Source of the DNA: Oscillospiraceae bacterium | GTDB taxonomy: Bacteria; Bacillota; Clostridia; Oscillospirales; CAG-382 | Length of the DNA stretch: 64,000 nt | Reading direction: 5' to 3' | NCBI GenBank assembly: GCA_015063885.1 | Contig: SVTH01000001.1 | Location: 1-64,000, forward strand | Part shown: one piece after another, positions 52,653-60,686 of the stretch | Numbering within the stretch: position 1 is the first letter of the stretch | Layout: each line of letters starts with the position of its first letter | Program-made: the position numbers and the translations under genes | The notes under the pieces: model-generated | What the model saw: only the letters and a program-made list of their open reading frames with translations | Told to the model about the DNA's origin: nothing | Database searches by the model: none

Positions 52653-53650
52653 CTCAACGCCTCCCTTACCTTAAAGACCGTCTTCGCCAGATCCTCAAAC
52701 TGTGCGGGAGTCAAGGACTGGGGTCCGTCGCACAAGGCGTGAGCGGGATCGTTGTGCACCTCGATCATCAAGCCGTCCGCTCCTGCGGCAACCGCCGCCA
52801 GAGCCATGGGCTTCACGTAGCGGGAAACGCCGGTGGCGTGGCTGGGATCCACGATGACGGGAAGATGGGAAAGCTCCTTGAGCACCGCCACTGCGGAAAG
52901 ATCCAAGGTGTTGCGGGTGTAGGTCTCAAAGGTTCTGATTCCACGTTCGCAGAAGATCACCTTCTCGTTGCCTCCCGCCATGATGTATTCCGCAGACATC
53001 AAAAGCTCCTTGATGGTGTTGGCAAGCCCTCTTTTCAGCAGAATGGGCTTATCGATCCTTCCCAGCTCCTTCAAAAGCTCAAAGTTTTGCATATTCCGCG
53101 CCCCCACCTGGATCATATCCACTTGCTCAAACAGGGGAAGGTGCTGAGCGTTCATGATCTCCGTGACGATGGGCAGCCCCGTCTCCTTCTTGGCTTCCAA
53201 AAGAAGCTCGATGCCGTCGGCCCGCAAGCCCTGGAAATCGTAAGGGGAGGTTCTGGGCTTAAAAGCCCCGCCCCGCAGCATGGTTGCCCCGGATGCCTTC
53301 ACCGCCTTGGCGATCCCCGTCAATTGCTCCCCGGATTCCACGGAGCATGGGCCTGCCATCAAGGTGAAGCCGCCTCCTCCTACGGTAAAGGTGTCCGTCT
53401 CGATCACCGTGTCGTCCTCGTGGAACTTTCGGTTTGCCTTCTTGAAGGGCTCGGAGATCCGCTGGACCTTCTCCACGATCTCCAGTCCCTCCAGCATATC
53501 CGTGTCAATGCTTCCCGTGTCGCCCACCAACCCCAGAACGGTGTGGTACTGCCCTTCGGAAATATGCACGTCCAGCGCCTTGGATCGAAGCCAATCGATC
53601 AATTCTTCCCGCTTTTGCAGGGTGGTCTGATTCTTCAATACGATGATCAT
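52649..53650 (-). CDS. aroF: 3-deoxy-7-phosphoheptulonate (DAHP) synthase, type I-beta with N-terminal regulatory domain
   Basis: 333 residues. The first 70 form a ferredoxin-like/ACT-like regulatory domain (MIIVLKNQTTLQKREELIDW). The TIM barrel follows with LMAGPCSVESGEQ, GGAFKPRTSPYDFQGL, ILLKRGLANTIKE, CERGIRTFE and the metal ligand DPSHATG. It condenses PEP and erythrose-4-phosphate, the first and probably feedback-controlled step. First gene of the operon, 32 nt after the expected transcription start. Confidence 0.94.
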   Translation of the reverse strand: MIIVLKNQTTLQKREELIDWLRSKALDVHISEGQYHTVLGLVGDTGSIDTDMLEGLEIVEKVQRISEPFKKANRKFHEDDTVIETDTFTVGGGGFTLMAGPCSVESGEQLTGIAKAVKASGATMLRGGAFKPRTSPYDFQGLRADGIELLLEAKKETGLPIVTEIMNAQHLPLFEQVDMIQVGARNMQNFELLKELGRIDKPILLKRGLANTIKELLMSAEYIMAGGNEKVIFCERGIRTFETYTRNTLDLSAVAVLKELSHLPVIVDPSHATGVSRYVKPMALAAVAAGADGLMIEVHNDPAHALCDGPQSLTPAQFEDLAKTVFKVREALR

Positions 53651-53688
53651 AACGGTTTTCCTCTTGTTCGACTTAAAACTTTTTCGTT

Positions 53689-53717
53689 ATAATATCATAA
53701 TATTTTTCTTATGTCAA
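53689..53717 (-). promoter_or_regulatory. Promoter of the aromatic amino acid operon
   Basis: On the minus strand TTGACA (53712-53717), 17 bp, TATTAT (53689-53694). The leader is only about 30 nt, so no T-box or peptide attenuator fits; control must be enzymatic or by a separate repressor. Confidence 0.82.
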
Positions 53718-53762
53718 TAGGTTTACGCAAAAAACACCGACTCCTTTTATTTTTTCGAAATA

Positions 53763-53817
53763 AGTTTTTCGAGGGAGAGCATGAGAGGGAACCTTTTTTC
53801 GAAAAAGGTTCCCTCTC
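53763..53817 (+). repeat. Dispersed hairpin element, partial copy F (3' part)
   Basis: AGTTTTTCGAGGG (from 53763) resembles the end of the core in copy B, and a perfect 16-bp stem GAGAGGGAACCTTTTT with its complement (53783-53798/53802-53817) follows. The 5' half is absent. It is downstream of the minus-strand 53836 gene and could act as its terminator. Confidence 0.7.
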
Positions 53818-53835
53818 GTAAAAACGTATGTCTTG

Positions 53836-55113
53836 TTATACCAACGCAGGCTCTTTTTTCTCTTCTTGCTGTTCGGGAGGCTTGGCGTTGGAAAGCATCA
53901 GCTTGATGCGGTTTTCCTGGTTGATCTTGGTAGCGCCGGGATCGTAGTCCACCGCCACCAGATTCACCTGAGGATACTTTTCCTTCAAGGGCTTCATCAT
54001 CCCCTTGCCGCAGATGTGGTTGGGCAGGCACCCGAAGGGCTGTGTGCAGATAATATTGTTCACCCCGTCCTTAATGAGGGAGAGCATCTCCGCCGTCAGC
54101 AGCCAGCCCTCGCCCATCTTCACGCCGATGCCGATGATCTCCTGCACGCCCTTCCGCGCTTCCTCGAAATCCAAGGGCGGGTCAAAGCCCTCTTCGGCAA
54201 TGATGCGGTTCATATCCCCCTGCTTCTTCACCAGGAACTTATAAACGAAATGCATGATCCTACGCTTCAGCTTGCTGCCGCCGTAAAGATCCACGTCCGC
54301 TACCATGTTGTAAATGCAGTACAGACAGAACTCCATCAGCCCCGGCAGAACAGGCTGCGCCCCCTCGGACACCAGGAACTCCTCCAGATTGTTGTTCCCC
54401 AAAGGGGAGAACTTCACGAAGATCTCGCCCACGATGCCCACCTTGGGCTTCTTCACGGAACGGTCCATGGGAAGGGCCGCAAAGGACCTTGCTATCTTGC
54501 GGTAATTCTCCTTGATCCTGCGGTAGCTGAAGCGCTTGTTCACAATGTCGCCGTAAAGCTTATCCTCCCATTCCCGCACCAAAGCCTCGGTGGCACCGGG
54601 AACCGTCTCGTAGGGACGACATTGGTTCCGCAGATCCATCAGCAGGTCGCCGTAAAGCACCCCGGAGATCCCCTTGACGATCATGGGCAGGGTCAGCTTG
54701 AACCCGGGATTGGATTCCAGACCCGTAAAGCTCATGGAGATGATGGGCACGTAGGGATAGCCCGCCTTCTCAAAGGCCTTCCGCATCAAAAAGATGTAGT
54801 TGGAGGCACGGCACCCGCCCCCCGTCTGGAAGTACAGGAACGCCACCTTGTGGGGATCGTATTTTCCGCTTTCCAAAGCGTCGATCATCTGTCCGATGAC
54901 CAGAAGGGCAGGGTAGCAGGCGTCGTTATGAACGTATTTCAGTCCGTATTCTTTGATCTTCTCGCTTTTGCCGTCCATCACCTCCGCCTTGTAGCCGTAA
55001 TGGTTCAAAACACGGCAGATAAGACGGAAATGAATGGGAAGCATGGTGGGCACCAAAATGGTGTAATCCTGCCGCATCTCCTCGGTGAAGAGAACACGCT
55101 TCTTTTCTTCCAT
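53836..55113 (-). CDS. 2-hydroxyacyl-CoA dehydratase-like (HgdB/COG3581-type) protein
   Basis: 425 residues. It has the segments TEEMRQDYTILVPTMLPIHF, YVHNDACYPALLVIGQMIDAL and FLYFQTGGGCRASNYIFLM, whose cysteines fit the Fe-S ligands of HgdB-like proteins. VGIVGEIFVKFSPLGNNNLEEFL and TQPFGCLPNHICGKGMMKPL add a third cysteine pair. In many Clostridia this region is the C-terminal part of a single protein of about 1400 residues with two activase domains; here it is a separate gene beginning 1 nt after that partner stops. A true dehydratase alpha subunit and acyl-CoA genes are missing, so the substrate is unknown. The ATG at 55113 is chosen because the longer frame has no ribosome site. Confidence 0.78.
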   Translation of the reverse strand: MEEKKRVLFTEEMRQDYTILVPTMLPIHFRLICRVLNHYGYKAEVMDGKSEKIKEYGLKYVHNDACYPALLVIGQMIDALESGKYDPHKVAFLYFQTGGGCRASNYIFLMRKAFEKAGYPYVPIISMSFTGLESNPGFKLTLPMIVKGISGVLYGDLLMDLRNQCRPYETVPGATEALVREWEDKLYGDIVNKRFSYRRIKENYRKIARSFAALPMDRSVKKPKVGIVGEIFVKFSPLGNNNLEEFLVSEGAQPVLPGLMEFCLYCIYNMVADVDLYGGSKLKRRIMHFVYKFLVKKQGDMNRIIAEEGFDPPLDFEEARKGVQEIIGIGVKMGEGWLLTAEMLSLIKDGVNNIICTQPFGCLPNHICGKGMMKPLKEKYPQVNLVAVDYDPGATKINQENRIKLMLSNAKPPEQQEEKKEPALV

Positions 55114-55114
55114 T

Positions 55115-58087
55115 TCAGTTCGCCCCCTTTCTTGCCCGCTCCTCAAGAGCGCCCAGCATACTGCGCAGGCGGATGCGAACGGCACCCAGGTTGGTGATCT
55201 CGTCGATCTTCAGCTGGGTGTAAAGCTTACCCTGCTTCTCCAGGATCGCCCGTACCTCGTCGGTGGTGATGGCGTCCACGCCGCAGCCGAAGGATACCAT
55301 CTGCACCAGCTCCACGTCCTCGTTTTCCGCCGCAAACTGCGCCGCCGCATAAAGACGGGAGTGGTAGGTCCATTGATTCAAAACCTGCACGGAGGGAACC
55401 TTTGCCAAATGGGCAACGCTGTCCTCGGAAACCACCACGAACCCCAGGGAAAGCGCCAGCTTGTCAATACCGTGGCAGATCTCCGGGTCAATATGGTAGG
55501 GACGTCCCGCCAGGATCAGGATCTTCTTCCCATGCTCCCTGGCAAAGCGAACGGCCTTTTCGCCCTCCGCTCTCACCGCCGCCATGTGGGCGCGGTACTG
55601 CGCCATGCCCTTGGCAACGGCGTTTTTGCAATCCTTCCGTGAGTGGTTCTCCTCGGGAGCGTGCTTTTGCAGGTAAGCGTAAAGCTCCTTTGCACAAGCC
55701 TTCTCATCGTTCACGTTGAGATAGGGGAAGAAGAACTTCACGTCCTTCAAGGATTCCATATTCCCGTTCAACAGCTCTGCGTAGTAAGCCACCACGGGAC
55801 AGTTGTAGTGATTATCACTGTTATGCTCGTCCATATTGTAGGTTAGAGCAGGGTAGAACAGGATGTGGCACCCCTTCTCGATCAGTTCCTCCATATGGCC
55901 GTGCATGATCTTGGCAGGATAGCAAGCGGTATCCGAGGGGATGGAATACTGCCCCTTCATGTAGGTCTTGCGGGTGGAAAAGTCGGAGACCACCACCTCG
56001 TACCCCAGGGACGTAAAGATCCCGTGCCACAGGGGAAGCAATTCAAAGCTGCCCAACGCCAGAGGAAGCCCCAGCTTCTTTTTGCCGGGCTTGCTCTCCG
56101 GGGAGGCAAGAAGCTCCCGCTTGAAGGCGTACAGGTTGGGCAACGGCTCTCCCTCGGTACGAATACCGGCGCCCTTCTCACACTGGTTGCCGGAAATGTA
56201 TTTTTCACCGGTGCCGAAGGTGTTCACCGTCATATGGCAGCGGTTGCCGCATCCGCCGCAGGTAATGCCCTTGGCGGTGTGGGTGAATTCTTCGATCTCT
56301 GCCTTGGAAAGCAGGGAAGAGGTCTCAAGTTTCAAAGACTTGGCGTGAAGCGCCGCACCGAAGGCACCCATCAAGGGGGCGATCTTGGGGCGGATCACGT
56401 TCCTGCCGATCTCCGTCTCAAAGGAGCGGAGCACCGCATCGTTCATAAAGGTACCGCCCTGCACCACGATCTCCTTGCCCAGCTCGTCAGCGTTGGCGGC
56501 ACGGATCACCTTGTAAATGGCGTTCTTCACCACGCTGATGGAAAGCCCTGCGGAAATGTTCTCCACAGAGGCGCCGTCCTTCTGTGCCTGCTTCACCGAG
56601 GAGTTCATGAACACCGTGCAACGGGTGCCCAGGTCAACGGGGGCGTTTCCGAACAAGCCCTTCTTTGCAAACTCCTCCACGGAATACCCCATGGATCTTG
56701 CAAAGGTCTCTATAAACGACCCGCACCCCGAGGAACAGGCCTCGTTTAAGATGATGCTGTCGATGGAATCGTTATGTACCTTAAAGCACTTGATGTCCTG
56801 CCCGCCGATGTCCAGAATGAAATCCACCTTGGGATTGAAATACTTGGCGGCGGAATAATGGGCCATGGTCTCCACCAACCCCGCATCGGTGTGGAAGGCG
56901 TGGTGGATCAGCTCCTCGCCGTACCCCGTCACACCGCTGCCGCAGATCTTAGCGTCCCCGTGCATACGGGAATAGATGATGGCCAGCTGTTCCTTGACGA
57001 TCTGTACGGGATTGCCCTTGTTGGAATCGTAATAGGTATATAAAATTTCGTTGTTTTCGGAGATCAGCACCAGCTTCGTGGTGGTGGAGCCGCAGTCAAT
57101 GCCCAGATAAGCCTTCCCGCGGTAGCTTTCAAGCTCCCCGAATTCTGCGGTGGCCTTGCCGTGGCGTGCGGAGAAGATCTCGTATTCCTCCCGGTTGGCA
57201 AACAGGGCAGGGGTGGTGGAAAGCTCTTCCTTTTCCCCCACGCTGTTTTGCAATCTTTGGAACAGCTCCTCAAAGGCCAGGGGCTTCTTTTGCTTGTCCG
57301 CATAAAGCGCCGCACCCAAAGAGACGGCGTACAGCGCGTAGGGCGGGAAGGTCGCGTGCTCCTCGTCCAGCTTCAAGGTCTTCATAAACCGTGCCCGCAG
57401 GCCCTTGCAGTAGTAGAGAGGACCGCCCAGGAACATCACGTTCCCGCCGATCTTTCTGCCCTGGGCAAGCCCCGCAATGGTCTGGTTCACCACCGCCTGG
57501 TAAATGCTGGCGGAAATGTCCTCCTTCCGTGCCCCCTGGTTCAGAAGGGGCTGGATGTCCGTCTTGGCGAACACGCCGCAACGGGAGGCGATGGGGTAGA
57601 TACGGCTGTAAGCGAGACTCAGCTCGTCCATCTCGTCGTTGGTCACGTCCAGCAGGGTGGCCATCTGGTCGATAAACGCCCCGGTGCCTCCCGCACAGGA
57701 GCCGTTCATACGCTCGTCCAACCCGCCGTCGAAGAAGATGATCTTGGCGTCCTCACCGCCCAGCTCGATCACGGCGTCCGTCTCGGGAGCCAGGGTGCGT
57801 ACCGTTTCCGCCGTGGCGAAAACCTCCTGCACGAAGGGCAGATCGGCGGAGAGGGCAGTCCCCAATCCCGCAGAGCCGGCAATGGCAACGGACACCGTCT
57901 TGCCCTTCAGCAAATGTGCCGCATCCGCCAGCATAGCAACGGTCTTCTGCCGTACCTGGGAGTAATGGCGCTCGTATTTGGCGTAAAGCACCTTCCCGTC
58001 CTCCACGATCACCAGCTTTGCCGTGGTAGAGCCGATGTCGATGCCTACGGCGGTATTCTTTATGGGTAATTCCATCATAGTTTCCAT
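55115..58087 (-). CDS. Double BadF/BcrA-type activase with HgdB-like C-terminal domain
   Basis: 990 residues. The first ASKHA ATPase domain starts VGIDIGSTTAKLVIVEDG and has the Fe-S-type motif NGSCAGGTGAFI; the second (near 320) starts LGIDCGSTTTKLVLIS with EACSSGCGSFIE. A CGGCGNRC cluster near 600 joins them to a C-terminal domain related to HgdB (FELLPLWHGIFTSLGYEVV, SDTACYPAKIMHGHMEELIE). The known archerase mechanism uses ATP to push a low-potential electron into a dehydratase or reductase. The pair with the next gene equals one long fused protein of other Clostridia. The substrate is unknown; no acyl-CoA genes are near. ATG 58087 follows AGGAAA. Confidence 0.85.
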   Translation of the reverse strand: METMMELPIKNTAVGIDIGSTTAKLVIVEDGKVLYAKYERHYSQVRQKTVAMLADAAHLLKGKTVSVAIAGSAGLGTALSADLPFVQEVFATAETVRTLAPETDAVIELGGEDAKIIFFDGGLDERMNGSCAGGTGAFIDQMATLLDVTNDEMDELSLAYSRIYPIASRCGVFAKTDIQPLLNQGARKEDISASIYQAVVNQTIAGLAQGRKIGGNVMFLGGPLYYCKGLRARFMKTLKLDEEHATFPPYALYAVSLGAALYADKQKKPLAFEELFQRLQNSVGEKEELSTTPALFANREEYEIFSARHGKATAEFGELESYRGKAYLGIDCGSTTTKLVLISENNEILYTYYDSNKGNPVQIVKEQLAIIYSRMHGDAKICGSGVTGYGEELIHHAFHTDAGLVETMAHYSAAKYFNPKVDFILDIGGQDIKCFKVHNDSIDSIILNEACSSGCGSFIETFARSMGYSVEEFAKKGLFGNAPVDLGTRCTVFMNSSVKQAQKDGASVENISAGLSISVVKNAIYKVIRAANADELGKEIVVQGGTFMNDAVLRSFETEIGRNVIRPKIAPLMGAFGAALHAKSLKLETSSLLSKAEIEEFTHTAKGITCGGCGNRCHMTVNTFGTGEKYISGNQCEKGAGIRTEGEPLPNLYAFKRELLASPESKPGKKKLGLPLALGSFELLPLWHGIFTSLGYEVVVSDFSTRKTYMKGQYSIPSDTACYPAKIMHGHMEELIEKGCHILFYPALTYNMDEHNSDNHYNCPVVAYYAELLNGNMESLKDVKFFFPYLNVNDEKACAKELYAYLQKHAPEENHSRKDCKNAVAKGMAQYRAHMAAVRAEGEKAVRFAREHGKKILILAGRPYHIDPEICHGIDKLALSLGFVVVSEDSVAHLAKVPSVQVLNQWTYHSRLYAAAQFAAENEDVELVQMVSFGCGVDAITTDEVRAILEKQGKLYTQLKIDEITNLGAVRIRLRSMLGALEERARKGAN

Positions 58088-58138
58088 GTTTGTGTTTCCT
58101 CAAAAAGCAAGCGGATCTTCCGCAAAAAACATAAAACC

Positions 58139-58166
58139 ATTCTACATCCTTGCCGTGAAAAAACAA
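58139..58166 (-). promoter_or_regulatory. Possible promoter of the activase gene
   Basis: On the minus strand TTGTTT (58161-58166), 16 bp, TAGAAT (58139-58144). Weak on both boxes and spacing. Confidence 0.4.
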
Positions 58167-58197
58167 GGAAAGATCGTGAAAAGGTTGAAAACGGCAA

Positions 58198-58231
58198 AAA
58201 GGACACACCCGCCCTTGCGGTAGTGCCCTTT
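58198..58231 (-). terminator. Terminator of fakA
   Basis: An interrupted stem pairs AAAGG (58198-58202) with CCTTT, CAC with GTG, and inner CCGC with GCGG around loop CCTT. A T run follows on the minus strand. Confidence 0.7.
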
Positions 58232-58237
58232 TCCCTC

Positions 58238-59878
58238 TTATTCAACAGAAATAACGTAGTAATACAACGGCTGTCCGCCGGCAAGCAAAGCGATCTCCGT
58301 ATCGGGAGCATTCTTCTGCAGATATTCCAACGTCTCGTTGGCTTCCGTTTCCTCCACGTCACTGCCGTAGAAGACGGTGATGAAAGAAGCACCTTCCAGC
58401 TCGGGGAGCATCTTTTCCAGGCATTCCGTTCTGCTGTTGGCAACGTAACGCACCTTGTGCTCCACCAATCCCAGGATCTGCCCGCAGGTCACGGACTCCC
58501 CGTCCACGGTGGAATCGTGTGCCGCATAGGTCATATCCAGAGTCTTTACGGTCTTCAGCGCCTCCAGCATGGCCTGCTTGTTGTCCTCTGCGGATGCGTC
58601 GGGATCAAACTGCATCAGGGAGGTGATCCCCTGGGGCACGCTCTTGGTGGGGATGACGATGACGTTTCTGTCTTCAACGAACTTATAGACCTGCTCCGCC
58701 ACCAGACAGATGTTGGAGTTGTTGGGGAAGATGAACACGTTCTTGGCAGGGGTCTGCAAAACCGCCTCCACCAACTGATCGGTGGAAGGATTCATGGTCT
58801 GCCCGCCGCTGACGAAGCTTCCCACGCCCAGATCCTCAAATACACTGCGCATGCCGTCCCCCATGGTCACGGCAACGAATCCGTATTCTTCCTCGGGAGC
58901 AGCTGCCGCAGGCGCACTTGCTTCCTCTGCGGGCTGTTCCCCGATAAGCTCGCTGTGCTGGTTTCTCATGTTCTCTACCTTCACGGTATACAGAGAACCG
59001 TACTTCAACGCCTCGGAAAGCACTCTGCCGGGATCCTTGGTGTGGACGTGGATCTTCACGATCTCGCTGTCCTCTGCGAACACCACGGAGTCACCCATGG
59101 AGAGCACGAACTTGCGGAACTTCTCCACACTGCCCTCGGCGCGGTATTCCTCACTCTTGGTCACGATACACTCGGTGCAGTAGGGATTCTCGATGCTTTC
59201 GGTATCAAAGCTTGCAAAATCCGCACTTTCCTTCAGCTCGGAGCTTGCGGCGGCCTCTACGGGCGTACCCTTCAGGTAAGCGCGCATACCGCCCAGGATC
59301 TCCAGGAAGCCCCGTCCGCCGGAGTCAACCACACCCGCCTGCTTCAGAACGGGAAGCATATCGGGCGTCTTTTCCAGGGTGTCCGCCGCCACGTCGTACA
59401 TGCGGTCAAACAGACCCAAAAGATCCAGACCCTCCGTCTCAAATTCCGTACAGCTTCTCATAACGGTGAGGATGGTACCCTCTCTGGGATACTGCACCGC
59501 CTTGTAAGCCTCTTTAACGCCTTTTTGGAAAGCGACGGACACCTCTGCCGCGCCTGCCTCCGTTACCCCTTTAAACCCCTTTGCCAATCCGCGGAAAAAC
59601 AGCGAAAGAATAACGCCGGAATTGCCTCTTGCGGCGCGCAAGAAAAGACTTGCCGCCTTATCGGCGCATTCGGAAAGACTGCCCGTAAACCCGTTCAGAT
59701 CGCCGGCGGGCTTCATGGTCATACTCATGTTACTGCCGGTATCTCCGTCGGGAACGGGGTATACGTTCAACCGGTTGATCAGATCCTTCTGATTGGTCAA
59801 AGCGTTGGCGCCGGAGCGGACCATGCCCGCATAATGCACACCGCTGATCACGGTAGGAACGTTCGCTACTTCATTCAT
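58238..59878 (-). CDS. fakA: DAK2-domain fatty acid kinase subunit (FakA/YloV-like)
   Basis: 546 residues. The N-terminal DhaL/DAK2 domain has the nucleotide/Mg motifs NVYPVPDGDTGSNMSMT and RAARGNSGVILSLFFRG and an aspartate-rich second loop VVDSGGRGFLEILGG. The middle contains the conserved YCTECIVTK. The C-terminal third is the YloV-type domain, ending with IALLAGGQPLYYYVISVE. In known systems FakA phosphorylates fatty acids held by FakB (DegV) proteins for phospholipid synthesis. No fakB or Asp23 gene adjoins it here, unlike the usual yloU-yloV order. It has its own promoter and terminator. Confidence 0.88.
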   Translation of the reverse strand: MNEVANVPTVISGVHYAGMVRSGANALTNQKDLINRLNVYPVPDGDTGSNMSMTMKPAGDLNGFTGSLSECADKAASLFLRAARGNSGVILSLFFRGLAKGFKGVTEAGAAEVSVAFQKGVKEAYKAVQYPREGTILTVMRSCTEFETEGLDLLGLFDRMYDVAADTLEKTPDMLPVLKQAGVVDSGGRGFLEILGGMRAYLKGTPVEAAASSELKESADFASFDTESIENPYCTECIVTKSEEYRAEGSVEKFRKFVLSMGDSVVFAEDSEIVKIHVHTKDPGRVLSEALKYGSLYTVKVENMRNQHSELIGEQPAEEASAPAAAAPEEEYGFVAVTMGDGMRSVFEDLGVGSFVSGGQTMNPSTDQLVEAVLQTPAKNVFIFPNNSNICLVAEQVYKFVEDRNVIVIPTKSVPQGITSLMQFDPDASAEDNKQAMLEALKTVKTLDMTYAAHDSTVDGESVTCGQILGLVEHKVRYVANSRTECLEKMLPELEGASFITVFYGSDVEETEANETLEYLQKNAPDTEIALLAGGQPLYYYVISVE

Positions 59879-59954
59879 ACGTATATCGGGTTCCTTTCTT
59901 GATCTTCATTTTGCACCCCGGAATAACCCTCCGGGCGGCAAAGAATCATGTTTG

Positions 59955-59969
59955 GTGCCGGGACGGCAC
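59955..59969 (-). other. Hairpin in the fakA leader
   Basis: GTGCCG-GGA-CGGCAC is a perfect 6-bp stem-loop in the roughly 110-nt untranslated leader of fakA. A CCGGAATAACCCTCCGG inverted repeat lies closer to the gene (59920-59936). No riboswitch family was recognised. The rest of the 190-nt intergenic region holds the promoter below. Confidence 0.5.
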
Positions 59970-59997
59970 ATAGTATGCGAGTATACATACACCCAAT

Positions 59998-60026
59998 ATA
60001 TTACCAAAAAATCCTTCGTTTGTCAA
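59998..60026 (-). promoter_or_regulatory. Promoter of fakA
   Basis: On the minus strand TTGACA (60021-60026), 17 bp, TAATAT (59998-60003). Confidence 0.82.
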
Positions 60027-60035
60027 TAGTACGCC

Positions 60036-60078
60036 CCGATAAAGTTTCACTCCCCGGGGGAACGGCTTTTATCGGATT
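60036..60078 (-). terminator. Possible terminator overlapping the stop of the small zinc-ribbon membrane gene
   Basis: CCGATAAAG (60036-60044) can pair with CTTTTATCGG (about 60066-60075), with a TCCCCGGGGGA palindrome in the loop. The stop codon lies in the stem. No strong T run follows, so the call is tentative. Confidence 0.4.
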
Positions 60079-60485
60079 TTGACAGAAAATTCCCTTTTAC
60101 AGCGGGGACAGCACACCGTATGCTCTCCTTTTCTGTAAGGCAGACGAAGCTGTGCGTTACACGAAGGGCACTTCTTGTATACGTGCTCCTTGTCTGCCTT
60201 TTGCTGCTTTCTCAGAGCGGAATTTCTGCGGAACTTCCCGAAGAAATTGCGGAACGCCCGATTCTCCGCCTGTCTCTTCACCACGTTGCGGGAAAAGAAA
60301 CGGAACATAGCGTAAGCAAACAGCCCGAAATACAAAAGCGTAAACAGCAAGCTGTCAAAAAACATCCCCAAAACGGCAAGCACCAAAGACGACCAGATAC
60401 AAACGTTGTAGATGGTATCGGGTCCGTTGCGTCCCATCAAGAACCCCGCCAAACGCTGACGGAAGGGAGGTCTGTGTCCAAACAT
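60069..60485 (-). CDS. Small membrane protein with C-terminal zinc ribbon
   Basis: 138 residues. Two hydrophobic helices (about 30-47 and 49-65) follow a basic N-terminus. A long basic segment follows, and a C-terminal zinc ribbon with CPSC and CPRC 17-20 residues apart. The ATG at 60485 has AAAGGAGAT upstream; an in-frame TTG two codons earlier is less likely. The function is unknown; a membrane-tethered nucleic-acid or protein-binding ribbon is possible. It lies alone between fakA and the secreted glycosidase gene. Confidence 0.7.
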   Translation of the reverse strand: MFGHRPPFRQRLAGFLMGRNGPDTIYNVCIWSSLVLAVLGMFFDSLLFTLLYFGLFAYAMFRFFSRNVVKRQAENRAFRNFFGKFRRNSALRKQQKADKEHVYKKCPSCNAQLRLPYRKGEHTVCCPRCKREFSVKIR

Positions 60486-60618
60486 ATGCAAAAATCTCCT
60501 TTGCTATTATCCTTCATCCTATCATACCAAACAAAATGCTAATAAAATATGAAGCCAATGCAAACATTTATACAAATTTGAGGGAGTTTTTTAGTTGATT
60601 TTGCCGTGGGGTTTTCTG

Positions 60619-60647
60619 TTGACTTTTCTGCGGAAAAGGAGTATCAT
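60619..60647 (+). promoter_or_regulatory. Promoter of the secreted phosphodiester glycosidase gene
   Basis: TTGACT (60619-60624), 17 bp, TATCAT (60642-60647). The coding start is 40 nt downstream. Confidence 0.75.
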
Positions 60648-60686
60648 AAAAGCATAAAAAACAAACGGCAACAAAGGAGATTTCTT

